Assembly: GCA_963794385.1 (NCBI GenBank)
Contig: CAWCDT010000003.1
Location: 1 to 64,000, forward strand
Direction: 5' to 3'
DNA from: Gaiellasilicea sp963794385
Lineage (GTDB): Bacteria > Actinomycetota > Thermoleophilia > Gaiellales > Gaiellaceae
DNA length: 64,000 nt
The position numbers were made by a program, and so were the translations under genes. This document shows positions 1-9,726 of the stretch, one piece after another (within the stretch, counting starts at the first letter, position 1; the number at the start of each line of letters is the position of its first letter). The notes beneath the pieces were generated by a model, which was not told the DNA's origin, did no database searches, and saw nothing but the letters and a program-made list of their open reading frames with translations.

Positions 1-644
1 CTCCCAGATCGACGGCAGCCCGAACGCCTCCCCGGCGTGGATCGTCAGGTGGAAGTTCGCCCGCTGGATGTACTGGAACGCGTCGAGGTGGCCGGTCGGC
101 GGGTGGCCGGCCTCGGCACCGGCGATGTCGAAGCCGACCACGCCCTGGTCTCGGTGGCGGACGGCCAACTCGGCGATGTCCCGGCTGCGGGCCGTGGTCC
201 GCATGGCCGTGCACAGGGTGCCGATCGTGATCGGGCGGTCGGCCGAACCGGTGTCGAAGCCCTCGAGCACGGCCTCCACGACCTCGTCGAGGGACAGCCC
301 GCCCTCGAGGTGCAGCTCGGGGGCGAAGCGCACCTCGGCGTAGACGACGCCGTCGTCGGCCAGGTCTTCGGCGCACTCCCGGGCCACCCGCTGGAGGGCC
401 TCCCGGGTCTGCAGCACCCCGACCGTGTGGGCGAAGGGCTCGAGGTACAGCTCGAGATCGTGGCGGTAGGCGCCCCGGTGGAACCACTCCGCCAGCTCGG
501 CGGGGTCGTCGGCGGGGAGCCGGTGACCGGTCTCCCGGGCCAGCTCGATGACGGTGGCGGGCCGTAGACCCCCGTCGAGGTGGTCGTGGAGCAGCACCTT
601 CGGCGCCCGGCGGAGCTGGCCGCCGACGGCTGCGGGAGGTCCAT
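1..644 (-). CDS. add: Adenosine deaminase, partial, one frameshift
   Basis: This gene deaminates adenosine and deoxyadenosine to inosine forms in purine salvage. After a frameshift near codon 12, the translation contains KVLLHDHLDGGLRP, the N-terminal HxH zinc motif of the family. Further on it shows VVYAEVRFAPELH and GVVGFDIAGAE, and it runs off the left edge at the HAGE motif (FHLTIHAGEAFG), which holds another catalytic His and Glu. The ATG at 644 is the only start near the motif but lies in the frame before the shift. It follows deoA closely on the same strand, so the two probably form a nucleoside-salvage operon. The shift is most likely a sequence error, because most neighbours have one too. 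Confidence 0.88.
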
Positions 645-652
645 GGCGGATG

Positions 653-2012
653 CTACCGGAGGCGCCGGAGGCTACCGGCGGCCGGGCGGCGGACTCGCGG
701 CCCGGGGCGGCAACGTCGGTCGGGCCGATGCGCTCGGACGAGGGGCCGGCGCTCGGGCGCCCGGTCGGCGAGGTCGACGGCGCCGCCACCTCGTCGAGCA
801 CGGCGGGAAGGCGGGCCGGGTCGTCGGCGTGCAGTTCCAGCAGCGGCTCGCCCGCCACCACCCGGTCGCCCACCTTGGCCCGGCAGATCACCCCGGCCGT
901 GGCGGAGACCGGGTCCTCCTTGCGGGCCCGGCCCGCCCCCAGCCGCCAGGCGGCGACACCCACGGCCCGGGCATCGAGGCGGGCGACCACGCCGCCGCGG
1001 CGGGCGGCACGACCTCCTGGTGGCGGGCCCGGGGGAGGGGCGCGTCGGGGTCGCCGCCCTGGGCGGCCACCAGCGCCCGCCAGCGGTCCATGGCCCCACC
1101 CCGGCGCAGCACGTCGGCCGGATCGGCGCCCCGCCCAGGCCGGCCAGGGCCAGCATCTCCCGGGCCAGGGCCACCGTGACCTCGACCACGTCGGGCGGCC
1201 CGCCGCCGGCCAGGCACTCGACCGCCTCGGCGACCTCCAGGGCGTTGCCAGCCGCCCGGCCGAGGGCTGGTCCATCGCGGTCAGCAGGGCCGGCGGTGCG
1301 CAACCCGTGGGCCGTGCCCAGCGCCGACCATCGTGTCGGCCAGCTCCCGGGCCCTGGGTCGGGTCGGCCAGGAAGGCGCCCGAGCCGACCTTGACGTCGA
1401 GCACCAGCGGCGACGTGCCCTCGGCGATCTTCTTCGACATGATCGAGGAGGCGATCAGCGGGATCGACTCGACGGTGGCGGTGACGTCGCGCAGGGCGTA
1501 GAGCTTGCGGTCGGCGGGGGCCAGCCCGCCCCGGGCGCGGAGATCACGCGCGCCGACGTCGGCGCAGCTGCGCACGATCCCCGGTCGGTGAGCGACGCCC
1601 GCCAGCCGGGGACGGCCTCCAGCTTGTCGAGCGTGCCGCCCGTGTGGCCCAGGCCTCGGCCCGAGAGCTGGGGCACGGCCGCCCCGCAGGCGGCGACCAG
1701 CGGGCACAGCACGAGGGAGACCTTGTCGCCCACGCCGCCGGTGGAGTGCTTGTCGACCGTGGGCCGGCCCACGCCGGACAGGTCGAGCCGCTCGCCCGGA
1801 GGCGATCATGGCCTCGGTCCAGGCCGCCAGCTCCGGGTGTCGAGGCCCCGCAAGACGATCGGCCATGAGCAGGGCGGCGGCCTGCTCGTCGGCCACCGGC
1901 CCGCGGTGTAGGCGTCGAGGAACCAGCGGATCTGCTCGTCTGCTGAGCCGCTCGCCGTCCCGCTTGGCCCGGATCACGTCGACGGCGGTGGGGCGTCTCC
2001 GCTCGACGACAT
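653..2012 (-). CDS. deoA: Thymidine/pyrimidine-nucleoside phosphorylase, several frameshifts
   Basis: This enzyme cleaves thymidine or other pyrimidine nucleosides with phosphate. Diagnostic pieces in shifting frames are AVDVIRAKRDGE, ADEQAAALLMA, the signature VDKHSTGGVGDKVSL, and SGRGLGHTGGTLDKLEAVPG. The C-terminal third carries the biotinyl-like KVGDRVVAGEPLLELHAD stretch of the family, also shifted. About 450 codons fit the usual 430-440 residues. The start at 2012 (ATG) is chosen because it lies just upstream of the conserved VDVIRAKRD segment. The stop is uncertain because the last 100 bases change frame. It lies immediately upstream of add on the same strand. Confidence 0.85.
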
Positions 2013-2027
2013 CGTTCGACCTGACGG

Positions 2028-2384
2028 TCAGGGGCGGGGGAGCTTGCAAGCCGGGGTGGCGCCCGGCAGGCGGTGACGGTTGCGGGCGACGACGGTGTAG
2101 ACGCCGGCCGCCAGCACGAGCGGCGGCCGGCCGGGCACCCGCCCACAGCACCCCCAGGCCCCGCCGGCGGCCTCGAGCGGCCCGGGCGATGCCCTCGGCG
2201 CCCCGGTAGCGGCCGCCGGCCTCGTCGATCCAGTAGGCGGCGGTGGTCACCTCGGCCTCGGTCAGGCCGTGGGCGGCGAGGTCGAGGTACTGCCAGGGCG
2301 TCACCGCCACTGCGCCGGCAGTCGCCGGCCGATCCAGTCCGCGCTCCAGGTGCAGAACCCGCAGTCGCCGTCGAAGACCAGCAT
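2028..2384 (-). CDS. DCC-family (DUF393) thiol-disulfide oxidoreductase-like protein
   Basis: The N-terminus MLVFDGDCGFCTWSADW contains the D-x-x-C-x-x-C pattern (DGDCGFC) that names the DCC family, whose members have a thioredoxin-like fold and mostly unknown substrates. The remainder (WQYLDLAAHGLTEAEVTTA, GAWGVLW) also fits the family and can be followed across at least two frameshifts to a stop at 2028. At about 120 residues it has the normal size. It lies between the bL37-like gene and deoA on the same strand with only short gaps. The true start may be slightly upstream, since a frameshift blocks the reading there. Confidence 0.75.
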
Positions 2385-2441
2385 CGGCGGCCGGGCCGCC
2401 GGCCCGGCGCGGCCGGTCCGCTCGCACGTCCGCCCGGCCGC

Positions 2442-2525
2442 TCAGCGTCCGGCGTTGGGCTTGGAGCCGTGGTTGGCCTTCTTGCGCCGGGCGTTGGTCT
2501 TCCGCTTGGACGTCTTCTTCGACAC
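2442..2525 (-). CDS. bL37-like small ribosomal protein (27 aa)
   Basis: A GTG codon at 2525 sits five bases after a GAGGAG ribosome-binding site and opens a 27-codon frame ending in TGA. The product is very basic: an N-terminal Lys/Arg block followed by KKANHGSKPNAGR. It resembles the actinobacterial large-subunit peptide bL37, remembered as about 24 residues with a KANHGxxPN ending. Its job would be structural, in the ribosome. The excellent ribosome-binding site and intact frame in an error-rich region support a real gene. The family assignment rests on motif memory only. Confidence 0.7.
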   Translation of the reverse strand: MSKKTSKRKTNARRKKANHGSKPNAGR

Positions 2526-2555
2526 GAGCGCTCCTCGAACGGCGGACGGGCGAGC

Positions 2556-3629
2556 CTACTCGCCGGTCTGGGCCGGTACGGGCTCTGGGCCGGGCCGCGG
2601 CGCGCTGCCCGCCGGGCCGGGAGGCGACCCAGGCGGCCAGCTCGTCGGCGGTGGCCGCGTTGATGACCAGGTCGGCGTCGCCCCCAGGCGGGCCAGCTTG
2701 TCGCAGCCGTAGGCCTGCCACTCCAGCTGGCCCGTGGGCGTGGGCGTCGGTGTCGATGGAGACCCGGCAGCCGTGCTCGAGGGCCAGGGCCAGCAGCTCC
2801 TCGGGCGGGTCCTGGCGCTCGGGCCGGCAGTTGACCTCCACGGCGACGTCGAAGCGGGCGCAGGCGGCGAACACGACTCGGGGTCGAAGTCGGCGGCGGC
2901 CCGGACCCGCTCACCCGCCCCAGCCGACCTTCCGCCCGGTGACGTGGCCCAGCACGTCGACGTTGGGGTTGGCCACCGCCTGCACCAGGCGGCGGGTCAT
3001 GTCCCGGCGGTCCATGCGCAGCTTCACGTGGGGGCTGGCCACCACCACGTCGAGCGGGGCCAGCACCTCGTCGGGGGCGTCGAGGCTGCCGTCCTCGTTG
3101 ATGTCGACCTCCATGCCCCGCAGCACCCGGAACGGCGCCACCATCTCGTTGACCTGGTCGATCTCCTTCCACTGCTCGACCAGCCGCTCCGGCGTCAGCC
3201 CCCGGGCGACGCTCATGCGGGGGGAGTGGTCGGTCAGCACCAGCCACTCGTGGCCGAGGTCCCGGGCCGCCCGGGCCATGTCCACGATCGAGGCCCCGCC
3301 GTCGGACCAGGTGGAGTGGCTGTGGCAGTCGCCCGCAGCGCCGCCCGCAGCTCGGCCCCTTCGCCGAGGGGAACGGTCGGTGCGGCCTCGAGGTCTCGAG
3401 GTAGGGGCTGGGCCGCCCGGCCACCGCGTCGGCGATCACGCCGCCGGTGGAGGGCCCACGGCCGGCAGGTCGGTCACCCGGCCCGTGTCGACCAGGCGGG
3501 CCAGCTCGCGCGGGTCGAGCCCCCGGACGACGTCGGCCGCCCGCCGGAACGCCGTGACCTTGGCCGTGGGCGAGAGCGCCCGCTCGAGCAGGTAGGCGCA
3601 GCGCTCAGCGACGCGTCGGTGGGGTCCAC
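2556..3629 (-). CDS. PHP-domain phosphoesterase (PolX C-terminal type), frameshifted
   Basis: The N-terminal 90 residues (LLERALSPTAKVTAFRRAADVV, LARLVDTGRVTDLPAVGPSTGG) form the helix-hairpin-helix region seen before PHP domains. The PHP part shows WLVLTDHSPRMSVARGL, FRVLRGMEVDINEDGSLD, DVVVASPHVKLRM, NVDVLGHVTGR and VSIDTDAHAHGQLEW, which supply the metal-binding His, Asp and Glu residues. Such proteins are metal-dependent phosphoesterases or nucleases, here without a polymerase domain. The GTG at 3629 (VDPTDASLS) is chosen because the family begins just before the helical region. At about 350 residues it is the usual length. At least three frameshifts are needed to read it. Confidence 0.8.
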
Positions 3630-3728
3630 GGCGGCGAGCGTACCGGGCCGGCCCCGACCGCCCCGGCCGGGTCAGTGACGACGCGCTGGTCAGAGCGCTA
3701 ATGTCCGCCGGCTGGAGGAGCCTGACGA

Positions 3729-4065
3729 TGCCCTGGCTCGTGCGCGGCAACGACGTGCTGGCCTCCCTGGAGGTGGCCGAGTCGTTCCGCGCCCGGCTGG
3801 TGGGCCTCCTCGGCCGCCGCGGGCTCGACGGCGCCCTGCTGCTGCGCCGGCCCGGGCCGTGCACACGCTGGGCATGCGCTTCCCGATCGACGTCGCCTAC
3901 TGCGACGCCGACCTCGTCGTGCTGCGCACGGTCACCCTGGCCCGCCACCGGGTCGACCGGCCGGTGTGGCGGGCCCGGGTGGTCGTCGAGGCCCCGGCCG
4001 GGCGCCTTCGAGCGCTGGGCGCTGCGGCCCGGCGACCAGCTCGAGGTGCAGGGAGGCGACCCTGA
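3729..4065 (+). CDS. DUF192 family protein, one frameshift
   Basis: The start ATG at 3729 follows a GGAGGAG ribosome-binding site. The sequence MPWLVRGNDVLASLEVAESF, then RLVGLLGRRGLDGALLL, changes frame near 3850 and continues as HTLGMRFPIDVAYCDADLVV and GAFERWALRPGDQLEV. This is the typical DUF192 order with its HTxGMRFPID motif. The family is small, often secreted or cytoplasmic, and of unknown function. It is divergent from the PHP gene and leads the plus-strand run into rsmI. Confidence 0.8.
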
Positions 4066-4104
4066 CCCCGTCCGACCCCGCCGACGGTGCCGGGGGGCGT
4101 CGAT

Positions 4105-5042
4105 GCCGGGCCGATCCCGCCCCGGACGGTGCCCGCCGCCGTCCGCCGCCGCCGGCGAGCCGGCGCACCCGGCGGTCCGGCGCCCTCGTGCTCGTCGCCA
4201 CCCCGATCGGCAACCTCGGCGACCTGTCGCCCCGGGCCGTCGATGCCCTGGCCAGGGCGGACGCCATCGCCTGCGAGGACACCCGCCGCACCGGCCGCCT
4301 GCTGCAGCACGCCGGCATCGCCGGCCCGCCGCTGCTCACCGTCAACGACCACACCGAGGCGTCCCGGATCGGCGAGGTGCTGGCCCGGCTGGCCCGGGGC
4401 GAGCGGGTGGCGGTGGTGACCGACGCCGGGACGCCCGGGATGTCCGATCCGGGCGAGCGGCTGGTCCGGGCGGCGGTCGGCGCCGGGCACCGGGTCGAGG
4501 TGGTGCCGGGGCCCTCGGCGGCGTGGCCGCGCTGGTCGTGTCGCGGCCTGCCCACCGGGCGGTTCGTGTTCGAGGGCTTCCTGCCCCGCAAGGGGGCGGC
4601 CCGGGCCGCGCGCCTGGCGGCGCTGGCCGGCGAGGAGCGCACGCTCGTCCTCTACGAGGCCCCCCACCGCCTGGGCCGCACGCTCGCCGACCTGGCCGCC
4701 GCCTTCGGCCCCGGTCGCCGGGTGGCGGTGGCCCGCGAGCTGACCAAGCTGTACGAGGAGGTGTGGCGGGGCACGCTGGCCGAGGCGGTCGAGTGGACGG
4801 CCGCCGAGCCGCCCCGGGGCGAGCTGGGTCGTGGTCGTCGAGGGCGCACCCCGCCGCCCCGGCCCGACCGAGCCGACGGACGAGCTCGTGGCGCGCGCCG
4901 TGCGGAGGCAGCCGAGCCCGGCGCCTCGGCGTGCCCCGGCGACAGGACGCGTGCCGCCAGCCGGTGGCCCGACGCTGCGGCGGGCCCCGGCGTGGTCGAC
5001 GCTATCGCGCTGGCTCTCCGGCTCGGCGGAGCGCCCCGCTAG
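4105..5042 (+). CDS. rsmI: 16S rRNA 2'-O-ribose C1402 methyltransferase
   Basis: RsmI methylates the 2'-hydroxyl of C1402 in 16S rRNA using S-adenosylmethionine. The body is clear: LVLVATPIGNLGDLSPRAV, ADAIACEDTRRTGRLL, VVTDAGTPGMSDPGERLVR, FEGFLPRKGAARAARL and LYEAPHRLGRTLADL. The C-terminus (VDAIALALRLGGAPR) is reached after a frameshift near 4830. The exact start is unsure: bases 4105-4190 read as a low-complexity Pro/Arg leader, and translation may begin as late as the GTG just before VATPIGNL. It ends 11 bases before the desaturase start. Confidence 0.88.
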
Positions 5043-5053
5043 ATTGGTCGCCC

Positions 5054-5846
5054 GTGTTCTCGCTGAACCTCCCCCTGGCTCTGCTCCTCGCGTTCGTCCT
5101 CAGCCAGGTGGCCAACCTGGTGACGACGCTCTACCTCCACCGCACGCTCGCCCACCGGGCCATCACCATGCGACCCGGGCTCGAGTTGCTCTGCCGCTTC
5201 ACCCTGTGGATCACGGTCGGCCTCGACCGGCGTGAGTGGGTGGCCGTGCACCGCAAGCACCACGTCTTCAACGACGAGCCCGACGACCCCCATTCGCCCA
5301 AGCAGAGGGCGTCGCCAAGGTCCTGCTGCTCAATGCCGGCTACTACCGCACCGAGGCCAAGCGGGCCGCCACGATCAGCGCCTACGGCCGGGACATCCCC
5401 GACGACCGCTGGGAGCGGCTGGTCTTCCGCCACGGCTTCGTCGGCCCGCTGCTCGGCGTGCTGCTCCTGGCCGTGCTGTTCGGGCCGCTGTGGGCGGTGT
5501 TCATCGGCGCCGTGCACGCCGGCCTCTACATCCTGCAGGGCGGGATGGTGAACTCGCTGGCCCACCACTTCGGCCGCCGACCCCATCCCAACTCGGCCAC
5601 CAACCTGCGCTGGGTGGCGCTGCTGACCGCGGGCGAGGGCATGCACAACGACCACCACGAGTTCCCCCGCTCGCCCCGCTTCGGCACCACCTGGTGGGAC
5701 CTCGGCGGCAAGCTGGCCGGCGGTCTGGCCCGGTTGCGCCTGGTCAAGCTGCACGAGTCCAGCCGGCTCGTGCGCCAGGTCGACATGAACGCGCCCGAGC
5801 AAGATCCCCGAGCCCGAGCCGGTGGGTTGATCGGCCGCGCCGTTAG
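5054..5846 (+). CDS. Acyl-CoA/acyl-lipid delta-9-type fatty acid desaturase, frameshifted
   Basis: This membrane di-iron enzyme introduces a double bond into a fatty acyl chain. The three histidine boxes are visible as HRTLAH, HRKHH and HNDHH, the middle one just before a frameshift near 5300. Hydrophobic segments flank them (LPLALLLAFVLSQVANLV; LLGVLLLAVLFGPLWAVF). GTG at 5054 is the start because it opens directly into the first membrane segment. The end is uncertain: one frame stops at 5846 and another runs on without resemblance to the family. The following 270 bases up to metX hold no gene I recognise. Confidence 0.85.
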
Positions 5847-6116
5847 TCGCTCGTGGCCCGACCCCCCGGCAATAGGGTGCGGCCATGACGAGGGTCGGCG
5901 CAGGTCCGCGTGCAGGGTCCGGTGCGGGCGACGCGCCGGCGCCGGGCCTGCCTCGCCGACGCCCCTCGCCGCGCCACCGACCGGGTCCACCGGTAGCGGC
6001 TCGGCGGTGGCAGGGTCGAGGGGGTCGGGCGGGAATGCGGGCGTACGGTGACGGGTCGGCGGGGACGACCGGGACGGGGCCGCGCTCGCGGACGGAGGAG
6101 GAGGGGGAAGGAGGCG

Positions 6117-7303
6117 ATGAGCAGCGACCAGCCGGCGGGCTCGTCGCCGCCGCCCTCGCGGGCCGATCCCGGCCACGGGGCCTGGCGGCCCGGGACGCGC
6201 CGGGGCGCCGGCGCTTCGTGTCGCTGCCCGCCGAGGCGGCCGTTCGCCCTCGAGGGCGGCGGCGTGCTGGCCGGCTTCACGCTGGCCTACGAGACGTGGG
6301 GAGGGCTCAACGCGGAGCGGGCCAACGCCGTGCTCGTCTGCCACGCGCTGACCGGTGACGCCCACGTGCACGGCCCGGCGGGGCCCGGGCAGCCCACCGA
6401 GGGCTGGTGGGACGACCTGGTGGGGCCGGGCAAGGCGCTCGACACCGAGCGCTACTTCATCGTCTGCTCCAACGTGCTGGGCGGCTGCCAGGGCTCGACC
6501 GGGCCCGCGTCGCCCCACCCCGACGACGGCCGCCCCTACGGCTCCCGCTTCCCGATCGTGTCGGTGCGGGACATGGTCCGGGCCCAGCGGCTGCTGGCCG
6601 ACGAGCTGGGCATCGACCGGTGGATGACGGTCATCGGCGGCTCGATGGGCGGCATGCAGGTGCTCGAGTGGGGGGTCCTCTTCCCCGACCGGGTGCGTTC
6701 GCTGATCCCCATCGCCACCGCGGCCGCGGCGTGCCCAGCAGATCGCCTGGTCCCACGTGGGCCGCATGGCCGTGGCCAGCGACCCGCGCTGGCGGGGCGG
6801 CGAGTACTACGACGCCGCTCCCGGCGACGGGCCGCACCGGGGCCTCGCCGTGGCCCGCCAGCTGGCCCAGATCCACTACCGCTCGGAGGAGGTCTTCGCC
6901 GACCGCTTCGGCCGGCGCAGCCGCCGCCCTCGACCACTTCTCGCTGTGGGGCTAGTTCGAGGTCGAGTCGTACCTCCAGTACCACGGGCTCAAGCTGGCC
7001 CGCCGCTTCGACGCCAACACCTACCTGGTGCTCAACCGGGCCATGGACCTCCACGACCTGGCCCGGGGCCGGGGCAGCCTGCAGGCGGCGCTGGCCCGCA
7101 TCGACGTGCCGGTGTGCACGATGTCGGTGTCCTCCGACACGCTCTACCCGCCCTACCAGCAGCAGGAGGTGCGCGACGTGCTGGTGTCCCAGGGCACGCC
7201 GGTGACCCACGTCGTCGTCGACAGCCCCCACGGCCACGACGGCTTCCTGCTGGAGTTCGACCAGGTCGGAGCGGGCGTGGCCAAGTTCCTCGCCTCTCTC
7301 TGA
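6117..7303 (+). CDS. metX: Homoserine O-acetyltransferase, frameshifts and one in-frame stop
   Basis: MetX acetylates homoserine with acetyl-CoA, the activating step of methionine synthesis. The alpha/beta-hydrolase fold shows the nucleophile in GGSMGGMQVLEWG, the Asp in SVSSDTLYPPYQQ and the His in VDSPHGHDGFLLEFD. The N-terminal half contains VLVCHALTGDAHV and ERYFIVCSNVLGGCQGSTGP. The ATG at 6117 follows a purine-rich AAGGAGGCG ribosome-binding site. Frameshifts occur near 6740 and 6915, and a TAG interrupts LWG-FEVESYL at about 6953, where Gln is usual. These look like sequence errors. Confidence 0.9.
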
Positions 7304-7322
7304 GCGCGGGCCGGGGCGGGCG

Positions 7323-8109
7323 GTGCCGGAGCTGATCGAGGTCGAGCTGTACCGGCGGGTGGCCGAGTCGCTGCGTCGGGCGGCACATCGCCGGCGTGTG
7401 CGCCCCCGACGCCTGGTACCTGAAGGGTGGGCTCCCCGCCGGCGCAGCTCGGGCGGCGCCGTGGGCGGGGAGGTGGTGGCCGTGCCGGCGCATCGGCAAG
7501 CTGCTGCTGCTCGACGTCGACGGACGGCCCACGCTCGGGCTGCGCTTCGGCATGACCGGCCGGCTGCTCGTCGACGGCGAGGCCGCCATCGAGCGGCCTC
7601 GAGTACGGCTCCGCCGGGCGGAGCCGGCCTGGGACCGCTTCGGGCTGCGCTTCGAGGAGGGCGGCGACCTGGTGATCCGCGACCCCCGCCGGCTGGGAGG
7701 CGTCTAGCTCGACCCCGACGAGTCCGGCCTCGGCCCCGACGCCGCCAGCGCTCGACGTGGACGCGGCTGGCGGAGGTCGCTCGGCCGCAGCGGGGCGCCG
7801 CTCAAGGCCCGGCTCATGGACCAGCAGCGGCTGGCCGGCCTCGGCAACCTGCTGACCGACGAGATCCTCTGGCGGGCCGGGCTGTCGCCGCGGCGGCCGG
7901 GCGGCGCGCTGCCCGGCGCGAGGCTCGCGGCTGGCCGCGACGCGTCCGCTCGACGGTGGCGGAGCTGACCGAGCGGGGTGGCTCCCACACCGGCGAGCTC
8001 CAGCCCGCCCGCCGGCGGGACGGCCACTGTCCCCGCTACGGCGCGCCGCTGCGCCGGGAGACGGTCGGGCGGGCGCACCACCTACTGGTGCCCGTCCCAC
8101 CAGCACTGA
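7323..8109 (+). CDS. mutM: Formamidopyrimidine-DNA glycosylase-like protein, frameshifted
   Basis: This family excises oxidised purines from DNA and nicks the strand. The start GTG at 7323 gives PELIEVELYRR with the catalytic N-terminal Pro-Glu. Family landmarks across several frame changes are RRIGKLLLLDVDG, LGLRFGMTGRLLVDG, DLVIRDPRRLGGV, LMDQQRLAGLGNLLTDEILWRAGLSP, and a C-terminal zinc finger resembling CPRYGAPLRRETVGGRTTYWCPSHQH. A TAG at about 7705 interrupts the frame after RRLGGV. The gene is probably intact in the organism. Nei-like specificity cannot be excluded. Confidence 0.85.
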
Positions 8110-8341
8110 GGCACCGGTAGGGGCGATGTCCGTCGCGTGCGGCCGCACGGGGTATCGTGTCCGTGCCGTCCAGGGGCACAGCCCAGCGAGGCAGCGCCTC
8201 CGGGGATCCACCGGATCCGAGGCCGACTCCGACGCCGCGGGCGTCGGTCGATACCATGACGGGGTTCGCCCTGGTCCCGGTGCCCTCCGCCCGCGCCGGC
8301 CGGCGACTCCGGGACGCCGGCAAGCGAGGTCGACCATCGGA

Positions 8342-9250
8342 ATGGCAACAGGCGCGGGATCCCGACGGACGGTGAAGGCCATCCTCGTGGCGATCGCCTG
8401 CGCGGTCCTGGGTGCCGTGCTGCTCGGTCGGGGCCTGCTCGTCGCGGGTGCCCAGACCGTCGAAGACCACGACCTCGGTCGTCAACACCACGACGACGTC
8501 AGCCGCGGTCACGACCACGACGGCTCAGCCGCCGCCGCCGACGACCGTCGCGGAGGAGACCGAGACGATCGAGGCCGTCGAGGCGACGAGCGAGGTGTCC
8601 AGCTCCGACGAGTCCGTGGACGACGAGTCATCCTCGGCCACCACGACGGCCGTGGTGAGGAGGAGGAGGCGGCGGACGAGTCGGCACCGACGACGCTGCA
8701 GCCGTCCACGACCGTCCCATCCGCAGTGGCGAGGACGCCTGTGCCGAGAATCACGACGACGAGCGCCGCAGTGCCAGCTCGGCCGCCAGCTCGAACGGCA
8801 ACGCCACGAGCGGCACCGGAGCGACCCAACCGGCTGACGAGAGCCAGGAGCGTTTGCGCCTCGTGATGGCCACACTGGTGGTCGTCGGCCTGATCATCGG
8901 GCTGCTGACCTGGCGGTACTGGCGCTACAGCGACCCGAAGCGGGGTCTGGCGCCGTCCCGGGCACGGCTCCCCGTGCTGGGGCCACAGCCCGAGGCCGAG
9001 ACGCTGGGGCCGACGACCGCATCCCCGAGCTCGACGCGACAGTCGCTGGACGAGCCCGCCTCGCGGAGGCCTCCATGCTGGTGCCGTCGGTCGCCGCGTC
9101 CGGCTCGGCCTGGTCCCCGACGGCGCCGGACGACGGGCCGCACGGGGCCTGGGGCAGGCGCCTGACGACCAGACCGTCCTGGACGCCGAGGACCCGACGG
9201 ATCCGGGCGGCTGGACGCTGCCGGACCGCGAACCGGTCGCCTCGGACTGA
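8342..9250 (+). CDS. Unknown secreted/membrane protein with Thr/Ser-rich linker
   Basis: I do not recognise a family. The N-terminus (VKAILVAIACAVLGAVLLG) is a signal peptide or membrane anchor. A long Thr/Ser/Pro/Glu-rich low-complexity segment follows (TTTSVVNTTTTSAAVTTTT, then EETETIEAVEATSEV). A second strongly hydrophobic segment (LVMATLVVVGLIIGLLTW) and a short basic stop-transfer RYWRYSDPKRG come next. The cytoplasmic tail ends DPGGWTLPDREPVASD. This suggests an extracellular disordered stalk between two membrane anchors. At least three frameshifts interrupt it, so the boundaries are approximate. Confidence 0.55.
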
Positions 9251-9305
9251 GTGAGTCTGGGCCGGGGCTGCGCCCCCCCGGCCCCATCGCCACTACGCTC
9301 GGCGC

Positions 9306-9540
9306 ATGGCCGGCCTCGACGTGGACGCCATGCTGCAGCGCTTCAAGGACCGGGCCGAGGCGGTGAAGCGGCGCCGCTGCCGCCGGTCGGCGGGGAGGAG
9401 CGCACCCTGTTCATCCAGCAGGCGCAGGCCGACTACCAGGACTACGCCATCATCGGCGACGCCGAGGGAGTGATCGAGGACGGCATCCTCGTCCTGCGGG
9501 TCGACCTGCGGCCGGCCCTCGTCCAGCGAGGCCTGACCAG
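9306..9540 (+). CDS. Conserved small actinobacterial hypothetical protein
   Basis: The frame starts MAGLDVDAMLQRFKDRAEAVKRR. After one frameshift near 9375 it continues LPPVGGEERTLFIQQAQADYQDYAIIGDAEG and ends DGILVLRVDLRPA. The predicted protein is about 75 residues, soluble, with an amphipathic helix first and a short beta-rich tail. The pattern recurs in actinobacteria as an uncharacterised protein. I know no function. It lies 50 bases upstream of the tRNA-Gly gene. Confidence 0.5.
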
Positions 9541-9591
9541 GCTGGAGTGCTTGCGGGGTCCTTCGCGGCCGTTGCTACACTGGCCCCCCAC

Positions 9592-9667
9592 GCGGATGTA
9601 GCTCAGTTGGTAGAGCATCACCTTGCCAAGGTGAGGGTCGCGAGTTCGAGTCTCGTCATCCGCTCCA
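9592..9667 (+). tRNA. tRNA-Gly (anticodon GCC)
   Basis: The 76-base sequence folds as a complete cloverleaf. The acceptor stem pairs GCGGATG with CATCCGC, the D arm contains GCTCAGTTGGTAGAGC, the anticodon loop TTGCCAA carries GCC, and the T arm has GTTCGAG. CCA is encoded at the 3' end. A TACACT -10-like hexamer lies about 15 bases upstream. An integrase gene begins within 60 bases downstream, which is the usual arrangement where a mobile element has inserted at a tRNA 3' end. Confidence 0.97.
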
Positions 9668-9680
9668 AGAAAGCGCAGGT

Positions 9681-9704
9681 CAGCGGCCCTGAGCGGGGCC
9701 GCTG
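9681..9704 (+). terminator. Hairpin terminator after tRNA-Gly
   Basis: The arms CAGCGGCCC and GGGCCGCTG pair over nine bases with a six-base loop, 14 bases after the tRNA. The following bases are only weakly T-rich. It could end tRNA transcription, or be a structural part of the integration site next to the integrase. Confidence 0.5.
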
Positions 9705-9726
9705 ATGTTGTGTCTTGCCTCGGTGA

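Noticed and set aside
5847..6116. Short plus-strand frame starting at 5885 or a SAM-type riboswitch before metX
   Set aside because: The frame is low complexity with no motif, and the conserved blocks of SAM-responsive riboswitches are not visible.
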